Source of the DNA: Chrysoperla carnea
Taxonomy: Eukaryota > Arthropoda > Insecta > Neuroptera > Chrysopidae
Length of the DNA stretch: 64,000 nucleotides
Assembly: GCF_905475395.1 (NCBI RefSeq)
Contig: NC_058337.1
Location: 29,598,983 to 29,662,982 of the forward strand
Direction: 5' to 3'
The position numbers were made by a program, and so were the translations under genes. The notes beneath the pieces are model-generated. The model did no database searches, had not been told where the DNA came from, and worked only from the letters and a program-made list of their open reading frames with translations. Below, piece after piece: positions 25,201 through 36,360 of this stretch (position 1 is the stretch's first letter; every line of letters begins with the position of its first letter).

Positions 25201-28200
25201 ATGCTTGTTTCTCAATGATAAACCGCAATAATAGAAATGTCGAAGGAGGTCATTTATAAAATTCTACCACAAATCCAAATTATTATAATTTTCATTATTT
25301 TTTTAAATATTAGGAACGATTCTTAACAACCAATGCGAAGAAAGCTATACCAAGTCCATTTCCAAAAAGTAAATGGATGGTTCCAATTAATTTTATAACA
25401 GACAAAACGAAAACCAAAAATATTGATACAGCTCCCACACATTGGCTCGAAACGCAAAAGCTAGAAGTAGATTATGAAGACATCAAATTTGTGATAGCAA
25501 ATAATGAACAGACAGGTATGGATATACTGTCACCGTATGTCAGTTTAATTGTTTCAGACTACTCACCTCATTCCCTCTACTTAAACAGAACTGTATAATT
25601 CAAAAAGATCTGTTTTAGGATACTATCGGGTAAATTATGATGACTCTAATTGGAAAGCAATTAGTGATCACTTAAATACAGAAGAAGAACCAGTTGTATC
25701 TACAGTAACTCAAGCTCAATTATTGGATGATGCGTTTACATTTGCTGAAAATGGTGATCTGAAATATGATGTTGCAATTGATTTAACACGATTTTTAGAG
25801 AATGTTGATGAATTTTTACCATGGAAACCAACCAGTGTCTACTTGATGAACATATACGACAAAATTTCCATGACATCAACATTAGAGAAATACCAAGTAC
25901 GTATACATTTCATTTTAAATAAGCCTCGCCATAAAAAAAAAATACAAAAAAATTTTGAAAAAAGTATATTAATATATTGTTTTTCCATTTTTCCTACCTC
26001 TTACAACTTTACACATATAAAAAAAATAAATGAACCGATTTTGGTCGTCAAACACAAAGTTTCATTTTAGCTATTAGATTACATTTCGCTTTAAATTTTC
26101 CTCCGTTTTAGATTTACTAGTTAATCTGGTAGATTAAGATATGGACACGCCGGACTGATTAAACCCTTTAATGCAAATAAATAATTAATTTGTAACCTTT
26201 AAAAACTTGAAGCTAAACAAATACATTTTTTATAGTCTTAAACTTTTAATTAGATACTTTATAAAAATGTTGTGTAGAAAAATTGTGTCATTTGACGATA
26301 CCAAAGAAAAATCCATATTTTCAAATTTTAGTCAATCTAATTTTCTACCAATATCAATACTGAATAAACAAAGATCTATACCGACTCGCAACTTTTAAAA
26401 AAATAACTAAAAACGCCTGAGACTACACGAATATGCTTTTGTATTGAAACTGAATAACCCTCATCTTATACAGGTTGTTTAATCTATAATGACTAATAGC
26501 TCGTTTTTTTTTAACATCTAATGACCTAGATGTTAAAAGCGACCCTAAATAAAATAAATAAATATAAAAAAATCTGACATCAAATTAGACCTAGTTCTTT
26601 GGGTTGCTTGAATAAATAATGTAGATTCTAAACGGTAAGAAATTCAAAACATTTTAAATTAGACAGTTAATCCTCATAAAAAAAAATAAGAATTTTTGTT
26701 TAAAATATTTTTTCGAAAAACGCTAGCTTTCGAAGAGAATGCGACTTAAAAATACACCATTATTGCATTTAATCCAAAGAAAATACGCTTAAAATGTATC
26801 GATAGTTGTATGTTAAAGTCACAGGCGTCTTATATTCGATTAAATGCAATAATCACTCATTTTTAAGTCGATTTTCGAAAAAATGGTTTGGATGAAAAAT
26901 GTTAATTTTTTTATGAGGATCAGCTTTCTATTTTAAAGTGTTATTCTATCTGTTACTGCGTAGGATCTAAATTGTCTATTAAAGACATCCGAAGAACTAG
27001 GTCCAATCTGATTTCAAAACATGATGTCTTCCATAAAACGGTAATTTTTTGATTGGTTAAAATGACCCACCCTGTATACAAGTTTTTTGTTTCATGATTT
27101 ATTCTGGTAAAAAAAACCTCTCTCTTCTAGAATGTTTTATTTTATTGGGTTATTCGCTGAGTATGAGACAAATCAATTTCCGCAGTTGTGCAGTCGCAGA
27201 CTTATGTAGTAATTTCTATTGAATATTTAGTTTAGAGTCTGCCGATGGAGTACCCAAGTCCTCAATAGCATGGTAGTCAATTCAAATTTTGCGAATAAAA
27301 ATGGCCATATCTCTTTTTCCTCACTTCGGGCAGCAAAATTACCTAGAAGTTCGTGATGAGCGCACAAAATAAAAGGATTTACTGCCATTCGCAAACAAGC
27401 ATACACAAAACCTACCAGGCGATTTCGCTAACTGTGAAGCGATAACTTATAAGATGTGAATAAACCCAATAAATAAGTATAATCAAGAATGGTAGCAAAG
27501 TTAAAATTTAAAGTTATGTATGAACATCATATCGCAGCATCGGTGTGCACTTGACCCACAAACAAAATGTACAACAATCCAAGTTCAGAGCAATGCAATG
27601 ATAACTTTGATCCAAAAAAAATCAGTTAACAGATCCAAAATTATCATTTTTCTAGAATAACAAAAATGTTCGTTTATTTAATTTCAATAAAATCTTTCAG
27701 AAATATCTAAGTAAAATCGCCAAGAAAGCTTTTGATAAAGTATTATTTAACGAAAAATATGAAAAGAATACTGATGGAATTTTACAAGAAAAATTATTGC
27801 CACTTATGGTTCGTGCCAGAAGTTCTGAATTTGTTGAAAAATCTGAAGAAATACTGAATGAACTTAAACAGAAAAGTTCGAAAGTCTTAAAGAAATTCCA
27901 ACGTTACGTCTTCTGTGGTGCTGCTACTACAGAGTTTGAATATTTAATGGAGCAATTAAAAGCAAAAAAGAGTGAACATGATAAAGATGATATATTATTT
28001 GGTTTATCATGTTTATCAGACATTGAAAATATTAACAAGTTAGTAATAAAATTTATTTTCGAAATATTTTGATGGAATTTCTTTTATCTAAACACAAATT
28101 AATTTAAGTGGTTTTTGATGAGGCTGATAGTTCAGTTCATGAAATCTGTAACTTCGATTTAATAACTTTATTTTGACATAATTAAGCAAATCGAATAATC

Positions 28201-31200
28201 AGCGGGAAATAGATCACAATGGGCTAAATAGTCTAAGTGTCATCTATTCAGATTGACGCTGCAATCTAATTTAACCTTTCTTTCACCATAATAGAAATCT
28301 AGGGAAAAATGCTTTAAGTCTTTTCCTCTAACGTATATGATTAAAAAATTGCAATTCACATAAGCATTTGAAAATCTATCTATGATTTTTATACCATGCA
28401 TATATGAAATATATCATGGTATATTAAGTTTAGTCCCAAGTTTGTAACGCTTAAAAATATTGATACTACGAACAAGATTTTAGTATAGGTTTTCATAAAA
28501 TCACCTAATTAGAGCATCTGTCTGTCTGTTCGTCTGTCCGTCTGTTAAAACTCAAAAGTTCAAGCGTATTCAAGACTTAGGTCAGTCGGATTTTGGATCC
28601 GTAGGACCCCTTGCGTTAGAAATAGAACAAAAGTTTAAAAGTAAAAAATACTTCATATAAAAAAAAAAATTTTGTTTGAAACATGTTTTGTAAATCTCAC
28701 TGTTTACCCACGAGGGCGCAAATTAGGTACAAATTTTATAGTATGTATTATATAGAAATAACAGTTTTGAATGTGTGACTATCTAAGCTCGGATATTTTT
28801 TCTTTACTTAAGTGGCGTCAAAAAAAATACGATTGGGTCATCAACTCTGTCTATATATGGTATTTCAACAATTAAATCAATCAATTGTTTGTTTTCACTT
28901 GTTTTATTTTTATTTTAGAGCTTTGGAAGAGATAGAAGATAAAGAAGATAAATTTAAGTTTGTTAAACACATTTCAGAATTAAGTCCATTAATAGTCTAC
29001 GATAATATCGAAAACTTTAAAAAGTAAGTATTTATCTATTTAACTTGAAAGAGAGTCTTTTTCTTTTTAGAAATTATATGAGACAAATATGATTTAACAG
29101 TTGAAAAACAAACTTTTTTATTTTCAAATCTAATCATCGGTGTGCTGTAGTGAAAAAACACACTTTAGGCTAAGGGAACCATACGTCGGAAGTAAGAATA
29201 AATTTCAGCAAGTGGTCTTGGTGGTTTTGGCTGCAGGAATGATTCACTCATTTATTATTTATTTAATAATAATAAGATCCAAGCACTCAGCAATTCTAAA
29301 CTTTTGACTTGACTTTTGACCACCTAAATCGGTCATATTTACCACTGTGCGTCGCCGTAATTTTCTAATGTCCGTTTAAACTAAGCGTAAAAATAGTTAC
29401 ATCTGTTTGTGCTTTAATATCCATCTGATTATATGAAAATACATTTATTGAAAAAAAATTAAGAAACGTAGTTTTCCAATTTTATCAAGGATGATCAGTG
29501 AGAACTATAGGATTTTGAAATAAAATTTCCAAATTCACCACAATGTTTGGATCAATTTTTCATATGGTTACTTCGTCTTCAATGTGGTCATCATCAGTTA
29601 TCAAATTAGCTAATCGCAATTCATCTCCTGCAAGATATGTTACTCGTGGCTAATTTGGTGATTGTAACCGAAATTTGAACTAATAATGCAAAAAACTGAT
29701 TTCGTCCTAGTACCCAATTTGATAATTTTAAGCAACTTTGAGTTCATAAACAAAAATAAACAAGTTAAAAATTTGCCAACAGATTTTTCTTTCTCTAAAA
29801 AATATTAATTTATTCCAGGGCCATTACCGATGAAAAACAAGTTGTGGAGATTATGAAGATTCTTGCAGCTCGTGTTGGTACAGAAGAACAATTAGAGAAG
29901 TTAGAGAAGGTAATTAAACACAATTTTTCTTATAATTTTTCTTTATGAGAATTGTAAATTTATTAAAATGCGAATTATAAATTGTGAAAACTTCATATTC
30001 AGGCCAAGTTTAAAATCCTAAAATTTCTGGACAAATATTAATTAGGGAGGGACTATAAATAAAACTGTGTTAAGAGCAATGCTAGCTATTCGCCCGGACG
30101 GATTTCCATGTAACTTATAGCTCCGTTTAACATCAGATAAATTCATCAATCGTACGTTTAAGTCAACAATCATTGAAAAAAAGAGATAAAATGGACGTTT
30201 GGTTTAAATTTCGAATTCACCTCAATGGATAAATTATTTCGTTCATTGTAAAAGAAAATTATCTCCTTATAACTAAATTTTGAAATAAAGAGCTTTTTGC
30301 AAATTAATGCGTAGGGGACAAATGCAACTTATTTTCATTCTGTGTTTAATATTTTTTATGATTTTATTAAATATAAAAATAATGAGAATGTGCAGTAGTT
30401 TAAATAAAAGCAAAATACATAATTGGACATCTCAGTTTCTGCTCAGAGTTAAGCAATTTCAGTTTCTCTTGGTAAATGTAGCAGCTTCATTTCTGGGGTA
30501 ATAGTGCATTTATTGAAGCTGTTTGAAGTATGACCTAATATTTTATATTAGGCATGAGCGAGTTATTTTAAGCCAAAGTCACCATTGTTATAACTTTATT
30601 GAGTGTTATAAACTTTATTGTGTGTCTCTTTATTCAAGCTCGTATTGCTCATAGAGGAGGAAGCGAGACGGGTATACGACTTTTATACCATTCTCAGTTT
30701 CTCTAATAGTAATGAGATAGGTAGGAGAAAAAAATGTTGTCCCTCTGTCTTACTCGTATTTTAGGTTATCACTGGTTAGGTTATCACTGTCTTACTCGTA
30801 TTTTAAGTTAGGAGTCCGAGGGACTTCTCTGAGTCACATTTTCCCATGCCTGTTTTGTATTCTTGATATTCTTAAGCAAAAATTCCTATCCCTTTTATAT
30901 TATAAATGTGAAAGTAAGGTTGTTTGTAAGTTTGCTTGTTACGCTTTCACGCAACTACTGAACGGAATCTAGTGAAACTTTACAATAATATAGCTCAGTT
31001 TATAAATATATATTTAAAAAAAAAAATTAAATTTGCTTTGATTTTTCACTGCACCATCATTTTTAAAGCTAAATTAAAGATTTATTCACAAATGGTGACC
31101 GAGTAACAATTTATGGCCATTTGTTCTTATATACTTAATGAATTTATGACTATGTTACTTTTAAAAAAGATATAGAAAGCTGTACATAAATTTATATGTA

Positions 31201-31813
31201 TAAAACAATCCCTATCCCTATTTCCAATGTTATGGAAGCGGGATAATTGAGAACAGGGGTTATCTTTTTTTCTAAACCCAGCGAAACGGGTGGGTATCAA
31301 GGTAGTATTTAATAATTTCTTATATTATAAATACGAATTTCACTACAAAGCCAACACATGGCTAATTTGAGGACTGTTTCATGACTTCAAGGGTTTCACT
31401 TTCATGCACATTGCCCTTAGTCGAAGGATTTTAGAGCGAATGACTGCTGATCCATTAATAACTGGTAATCCAACAAACAAACCAACAAATAAATCAAAAA
31501 TTATTGCTGTATATTTTGAATTTTTATATAATATTTAAATACATTTCAGTTAAACGAGGAGGGCAAATACGACGATTTATTGGAACTAGCAAAAGAAAAT
31601 CACAAATGGAACAATGATAACAAAGATTTTCACGAATGGATTGAAGATAATGTAGATGAAGATCCTACTAAACCAACACCAAAACCAACCACAACACCAA
31701 ATCCAGAACCAACTCCACCGGAGACTCCAGAGCCTCCACCAGATGGTGCATTAAGTGTTGCAGTATGTTTAAGTATGTTGGTATCTACTGTAATTATTGC
31801 ATTTTTAATGTAA
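19278..31813 (+). CDS. Gene A: membrane aminopeptidase N-like (M1), complete
   Basis: Zinc exopeptidase of family M1, expected to remove N-terminal residues from peptides at the outer cell surface. Coding exons: 19280-19752, 20623-21108, 21177-21360, 22181-22340, 23644-23725, 23794-23983, 25314-25515, 25619-25896, 27701-28038, 28919-29023, 29819-29909, 31550-31813. All junctions are GT..AG and in phase, giving 950 residues, a usual length for insect APNs. Seen: signal peptide (residues 1 to about 22), FPCFDEPE in the N-terminal domain, GAMEN at 309-313, HELSH at 345-349 with the third zinc ligand Glu368, catalytic Tyr432 in VVQYEKGA, a large helical C-terminal domain, a Pro/Thr-rich stalk and a 20-residue hydrophobic end after PDGA, typical of a GPI signal. 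An AG splice site ends at 19277, 2 nt before the ATG, so an untranslated exon lies upstream. AATAAA at 31878-31883. The paralogue B lies 6.5 kb downstream. Known in the family: midgut brush-border location and, in some insects, binding of Bt Cry proteins; that role is not shown here. Confidence 0.95.
19753..20622 (+). other. Gene A intron 1, nothing recognised
   Basis: 870-bp AT-rich intron with donor AA|GTGAGTAA and acceptor TTTTTCTTGTAG. The 74-codon open frame at 19864-20088 has no paralogous counterpart in gene B and is taken as chance. Confidence 0.6.
21612..21938 (+). repeat. R2 repeat copy in gene A intron 3
   Basis: R2 is recognised by internal units containing AAGAACACTCTCCATTAAAT, GATCATCG..TTTTTTAGTTGTTCCGG and CAAACTTATA near the end. 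It starts ACAAGTGAGATTTACAAA and ends in a T-run followed by GGGGGTTAAAAATT. Two internal units are present. Confidence 0.75.
22864..23227 (+). repeat. R2 repeat copy in gene A intron 4
   Basis: Begins ACAAGTGAAACTTACAAAAT, then a CCCCCGA..TCGGGGG hairpin (22890-22912), two internal units, a CAGACAGACAGACG tract and the GGGAGTTAAAAAT end. It is homologous to 21612-21938 and inverted relative to 33536-33995. Confidence 0.8.
24541..24720 (+). mobile_element. SINE-A copy, 5'-truncated, in gene A intron 6
   Basis: Matches the body of the complete SINE-A at 49801-50095 (ATGCATGAA..GAGGTGCACTCAGCC, TCAGCGGAAAGGTGGTAAAA, GTGGACAGCCAATATAACC). It lacks the tRNA-like head and ends in CCTAA-type repeats with a few substitutions (24688-24718). 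Confidence 0.85.
26455..27085. mobile_element. Fold-back element in gene A intron 8, arms about 300 bp
   Basis: CTTATACAGGTTGTTTAAT on the left pairs with CCTGTATACAAG on the right. Inner arms share GACCTAGTTCTT, TTAATCCTCATAAAAAAA and TTAAATGCAATAAT in inverted order. The centre is near 26790. Arms diverge moderately, so the insertion is not very recent. Confidence 0.75.
28176..28283 (+). mobile_element. Degenerate SINE-A fragment in gene A intron 9
   Basis: A short match to the SINE-A body: ATCAGCGGGAAA, ATCACAATGGGCT, TAGTCTAAGTGT and AATTTAACC in the same order as in 49801-50095, with gaps and substitutions. Confidence 0.5.
28390..28903 (+). repeat. R1 repeat copy next to gene A exon 10
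   Basis: R1 has one end TTATACCATG and the other, read inward, ACAAGTGAAAACAAACA. Inner landmarks are CTAATTAGGTGATTTTATGAACACC (inverted here), a GTCTGT tract, and a GTAGGACCC block. This copy ends at about 28903, only 15 bp before exon 10 (28919). Confidence 0.85.
29024..29818 (+). other. Gene A intron 10, nothing recognised
   Basis: 795-bp AT-rich intron with donor AA|GTAAGTAT and acceptor TTATTCCAG. No repeat family member was identified. Confidence 0.55.
30760..30830 (+). repeat. Short tandem duplication in gene A intron 11
   Basis: CTTACTCGTATTTTAGGTTA and a second copy of the same words occur about 40 bp apart, with an intervening repeated GGTTATCACT. Confidence 0.6.
30889..31305 (+). 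mobile_element. Helitron-like element in gene A intron 11
   Basis: Starts TCCCTTTTATATTATAAATG, followed by a GTGAAAGTAAG..GTTACGCTTTCACGC hairpin region that is common in insect Helitron-like repeats. It ends with a hairpin ACCCAGCGAAACGGGT and GTAG-T, a variant of CTAG-T. The 3' hairpin matches those at 621, 35907 and 44535 (inverted). Confidence 0.55.
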
Positions 31814-31877
31814 TTTTTAAAAACAATAACGAAGTTTATGTTTTAGTAAAAATAATTTTAATATTTAAATGAATTCA

Positions 31878-31883
31878 AATAAA
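31878..31883 (+). terminator. Polyadenylation signal, gene A
   Basis: AATAAA 65 bp after the stop codon, inside a 50-bp stretch of 3' UTR that is identical in gene B. Cleavage is expected some 15-30 bp downstream. Confidence 0.75.
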
Positions 31884-32113
31884 TTTATTTTTTATGTTTA
31901 ATTATTATTGTTTTTTTTTTATTCCATTCATCTTTCCAATTACCTAAGTGAAAAAAAATTCTCATTAATCAGATAAATATTGTTGACACAAGTCGGCACG
32001 AAACAATATGTAGGATTGGCCGGAGCAAGTTGTTCCACTGAAATATTGCCAAAGCTACGCATCGCACGACAATACATCAAATGGCCGAAAGAGATGTTCT
32101 AGTGGGCTTCGTT

Positions 32114-32651
32114 TAGGGTTGCCACTTTTTTTTGTACAAATAAAGTACATTGGTTATTAAAGGTAGAAAAAAAAGTACATTGTGTCAAAATAAAGTACGA
32201 TTTATTGCACTCTATCATTTCTCTTAAAAACATATTTTTCATTACTTTTAGCAATTTTTAACATAATTATCACTGCTAAACAGCCTCACAGCATCTTTAC
32301 AGTCTATATTTAAGTTAAAGAAAATAAGTAATTCATTTTTTATCAGATTCAGAGACGCTTTGTTTCTTTCGTCTCGCTATTTGCTATTCATCACAGAAAA
32401 TTCGTCAATTATCGAACCTATTCGGTAACAATCGATAACGTCATCGACCCCAGTAACTCTGTCGATCTGTTTTACGCAAAAATTCTTACAACCAACCAAT
32501 TTTTGTATATTATATCTGAAATGAATCTCAGAGAAATCGAATCATGCGAAATAAAGTATTTTCGCGTACTTTATTGTTCTCATAAAGTATACAGTACAAT
32601 TATCCGAAATATCGTACGATACTTTATAATAAAGTACGGGTGGCAACTCTA
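32114..32651. mobile_element. hAT MITE with perfect 8-bp target duplication
   Basis: Ends TAGGGTTGCCAC and GTGGCAACTCTA are inverted copies. The element is flanked on both sides by GCTTCGTT (32106-32113 and 32652-32659), a perfect 8-bp duplication as made by hAT transposases. Subterminal AAAGTAC motifs are repeated on both sides. It is 538 bp long with no transposase, so it moved in trans. The intact duplication suggests a fairly recent insertion. Confidence 0.92.
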
Positions 32652-32819
32652 GCTTCGTTCATCACACCAACATCGAATGACCGTGAACCACTAAAAAAAA
32701 GAGCTCTTTGTTAATTTTTTACGGACAAAAAAAAAAATATTTTTAGAATTTTGGAAATGAAACAACGTAACAAATAATCGTCTGACAAGCAGGTCAATTG
32801 TGATGATAAGTGCATTTAA

Positions 32820-33350
32820 TTATACCATGTACATGAAATATACCAAGGTTTACTAAGTTTAGTCCAAAGTTTGTAACGCTTAAAAATATTGATACTATGA
32901 ACAAAATTTTGGTATAGGTGTTCATAAAATCACCTAATTAGTCCATTTCCTGTCTGTCAGTCTGTCTGTCGTCTGTCCATCTGTCATCACGATAAATCAA
33001 AAACAAAAAGAGATATGAAGCTGAAATTTTTACAGCGTTCTTAGAACGTGAACAGTGAGGTCGAGTTCGTAAATGGGCAGCATAAGTTAATTGGATAAAG
33101 ATAGAACAAAAGGATGAATGTGAAAAATATTCCTTATAAAAAAATAAACAACTTTTATTTGAAACTTTTTTTCGTAAACATCACTGTTTAACCGTGAGAG
33201 CGCAAATTATGCGCAAATTGTATAGTATGTATTATATGAGAATATCAGTTATATATGTATGACATGTATATATGCGTAATGTGATAGAGTAATACTGTCT
33301 ATACATGTATTTCAACAATTAACTCAGTCAACTGTTTATTTTCACTTGTT
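32820..33350 (+). repeat. R1 repeat copy, intergenic
   Basis: Full-length R1 from TATACCATGTACATG to TTCACTTGTT, in the same orientation as the copy at 28390-28903, with a GTCTGTCTGTC tract near 32952-32985. Confidence 0.85.
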
Positions 33351-33535
33351 GGTTAATTAATTTTAATACTTACGTCCCTCTAAAAATAATGCTTTTTATT
33401 ATTAAATCTATATTTAAAAAAAAAAAAAAAAATCATAACGGTGCTAGTTGAGCAATTGTTCAACTTGCCCCAGTAGCTTTATTACCCTAGTACCTAGTAA
33501 CTAATAATTTTAATTATTTTACCATGTTAGGCATT

Positions 33536-33995
33536 TCAACCCCCGAACTATAAAAAGGGGTGTCTGTTTGTCTGTGGCTTCGTAGCACCTAAACGGATTG
33601 ACCGATTTTAATTTTTTTGGTTTTGTTTGAAAGGTAATTTAATAGAGAGTGTTCTTAGCTATGTTTCATCTGGTTTTTTCAAGCGAATTTAGGATTCCGT
33701 ATCCGAAAAAATTCACGATGATCTTCCAAATCGACTCAGTTAGGAAAAGGCTTTGAAAAAAAAGGCAATTTAATGGATAATGTTCTTAGCTTTGTTTCAA
33801 GTGCGAGTTTAGGGTTCCGTATCCAAAAAAACTAAAATATTGGCGATGATCTTCAAAATCGTTTCAGATTGGAAAAGACTTTAAGAAAAAAGGTACTTTA
33901 ATGGAAAGTGTTCTTAATATGTTTCAAGTGTGAGTTAGGTTTCCCTACTAGAAAAAATTGTCGGAGGTTTTTAAATTTTTGTAAATTTCACTTGT
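33536..33995 (-). repeat. R2 repeat copy, intergenic
   Basis: Minus-strand R2 with three internal units, each containing GTTCTTA, GTTTCA and a GGTT/TTCCGTATCC-like block. The unit length is about 120 bp. It ends TTGTAAATTTCACTTGT. Confidence 0.8.
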
Positions 33996-34044
33996 CGTCG
34001 TTTTTGGCATGCCACCTATATATTTGCACTGATAAGTTTCAAAT

Positions 34045-34340
34045 ACTATAATATATGCACTATCATAGAAATTTTTACAAATTCCCCCATTTATCTGTAA
34101 CTTTAAAGAACCACTTTACATTAAACAGGGCGGAGTTATTTCTAAATTAATGACTATAAAGACTATATTGAAGAGAGATAATTTTCATGATAAAAAAGTC
34201 TACTGAAAAATATTGGTTATAAAATAAAACTTTCACTTATTAAATAATATTTTGTGCTAGTGCTTAAGTGAATAATAATGTTCTTTTAAGGTAATCAATC
34301 AAATTAATTTATTATTCAAAAAGTTTAGTGGTGAATAGTC
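34045..34340. repeat. R4 repeat, uninterrupted copy (empty site)
   Basis: Homologous to 11131-11226 joined to 12274-12514 (AATTCCCCCATTTAT, TTAAACAGGG, TATTGGTTATAAAATAAA). It has a single TA near 34139-34145 where the other copy carries the 1,047-bp TIR element. Confidence 0.75.
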
Positions 34341-35739
34341 CTATCTTCGATCTTCTATGATTAGTTTTCTTGTAAACACTTTTTAAATTTAGAAATTGAT
34401 GCTGATTGTATTTTCATAATTAGTTACACATTGCAATGCTTTATTGTTAACTTCAAAAGATAAGAAGGCACAAGAAAGTAATTGAGCCGATTTTATTAAG
34501 ATATAATTAATTTTGTATTTAGTGCAATTTTTTGGTTAAATTTATTTAATGAACTCTATGACATTAAGAGCGGTAAATTTGTCCATAAAAAATGTATTTC
34601 GTTTTGTTCCAAACTATACATAAAGATATTTCTAAGAATTTTTCCTGTGCTTCGTTGCTTAGGCTTGCCTCATACGGTCAATTTTGGCATTGAAGCTAAA
34701 TAGGGAATATTCATGTATTTTTTTTTATATTTTTAACTCATTGTTTACACCGTTATAACATATTAAAAAATATAAATACTGTTTAAAAATGCTGTAATTA
34801 AGTGTAAAAAAATATTTAAAATACAGAATCATTTTGAGATGTTTAAACACAGTCCTTTTGGCGCTCTCTCTTGATGAGGCATTAATATGTGAGTTATCAC
34901 TTGGTGACAGTTCAATGTATAATTTACACTTTAAAAAAATTAATTTACAACACAGAATTTACACTCGTTATTATTAACTTTTCTAATAAAAAGCCTTAAA
35001 AATTATTCTACAATTTAACTCAATGTAATATCATACAAAATATAAGTAAATAATACCATACAGTATGTCAACAAATTGGACAAGCCACATACTAAGACGT
35101 CACGTTCATTTTAAAATTTAAATTCATGTTTTAGAAATTTGAATTTCTCTCACTGAATTTATACTTTTATTATTAAATTAAAAAGATATTAATTACTTAA
35201 ATATTGGCTTAATTGAAATGTCCAGAAAATAAAGTTACGGAAAAAAATATTTGAAACAAATTGAAATTTCATGAATATTCTCTATTTCAGTATTGAAGAA
35301 TATATTTATCGTCTGAGGGGTATCTATATTGAAACAATAATATAGAGAGAAACATAAATCGAAAAAAATTAAAACGATTTCATTTTCATGTAGGTACTTA
35401 CTTCTTTGTATAAATAAATATAAATGCAATGATAGTAATATGTAAACTATATACTAGACACAATTAAAACTTGTTAGTCCATTAAAAAAAAAAAACAGTT
35501 AATTTAATTGATTAACACGAAATTTTGAGTAAATAATCATAAAACCAGTTAAAATAATCAATTGATTGAATTAATTGTGGAAATATCCTGCGAGGACAGC
35601 GTTTCATATCATTGCGCTAGCATTATTTGTTGTAAATTAGATATTGTCGGTCTTCCAGGAGGCTTTTTTTTGTTTCCGAAACTTTTTGAAGTATTTTTAG
35701 AAGTTTTTTATGAGTACTTTTAGGGGTTTTTTATGAGTA
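34341..35739. other. Intergenic, nothing recognised
   Basis: AT-rich DNA between genes A and B without coding exons or recognised element ends. Confidence 0.4.
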
Positions 35740-35935
35740 TGCTTTGTCCTGAATGACTGACTGACGGATCAACGGACAGCAGCTAAACCGTTGATCGTAG
35801 AGACCTGAAACTTGTGGGGTGTGTTCTCCGTATAACGTAGACGAAACGGAGGCAAAGTGAGAGCAAGGGAGGTGAAGTTTAAGACGTGGTGGTCTTTACT
35901 TTTAAGCCCAGAGAAGCGGGTAGGTATCAAACTAC
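35740..35935 (+). mobile_element. Helitron-like 3' part, intergenic
   Basis: GGTGGTCTTTACTTTTAAGCC followed by the hairpin CCCAGAGAAGCGGG (35907-35920) and GTAGGTATCAAACTACT. The same layout occurs inverted at 44528-44600 and at 31270-31305. The two open frames across it (one per strand) are not gene-like. Confidence 0.5.
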
Positions 35936-36264
35936 TGGAATATAAAAATAACATGAGTAGGAAGGTAAAAAAATTCCACACATTTGACTTCTTAGATGAG
36001 GAAATAACTTTCTTTTACTGCCTAAAACACTCCAATCTTAATTATTATATTGCAATTCGAGTTATCGGACCGATAACTTATATACGGATGGATATATGAT
36101 TATGAGCTACTTAACTTACCAATCAAAATTCAATTAGAAAAAGACGTACATTAACACCTTGTTAGGTTTTAATATTAAATATTGATCGCCGTAAGATCAA
36201 TAATTCGATAAAAATAAAAACATATCTTAATTATAAAATAGATTCTTCTTTAGAATATTAGGAG

Positions 36265-36360
36265 TAGGCAAGCTTACTCAAGTTTTCAAGTATTAAAACT
36301 GACCAAACCAGCCGGTATATAAGAGTAAGTAAGTTTACTCCCAAAACCATTTCATACTTG
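36265..36360 (+). promoter_or_regulatory. Candidate promoter of gene B (weak)
   Basis: TATATAAG at 36316-36323 is the best TATA-like motif upstream of gene B, 1.9 kb before the ATG. Near it lie two similar imperfect palindromes, GAGTAGGCAAGCTTACTC (about 36264) and GAGTAAGTAAGTTTACTC (about 36323). An initiator-like TTCATAC follows at 36351. Gene B needs an upstream untranslated exon, which makes a distant promoter plausible, but no donor site was confirmed. Confidence 0.25.

Noticed and set aside
31980-32105. Slightly GC-richer stretch resembling coding sequence before the hAT MITE
   Set aside because: A plus-strand frame of about 40 codons exists but lacks start, splice sites or a recognisable motif.
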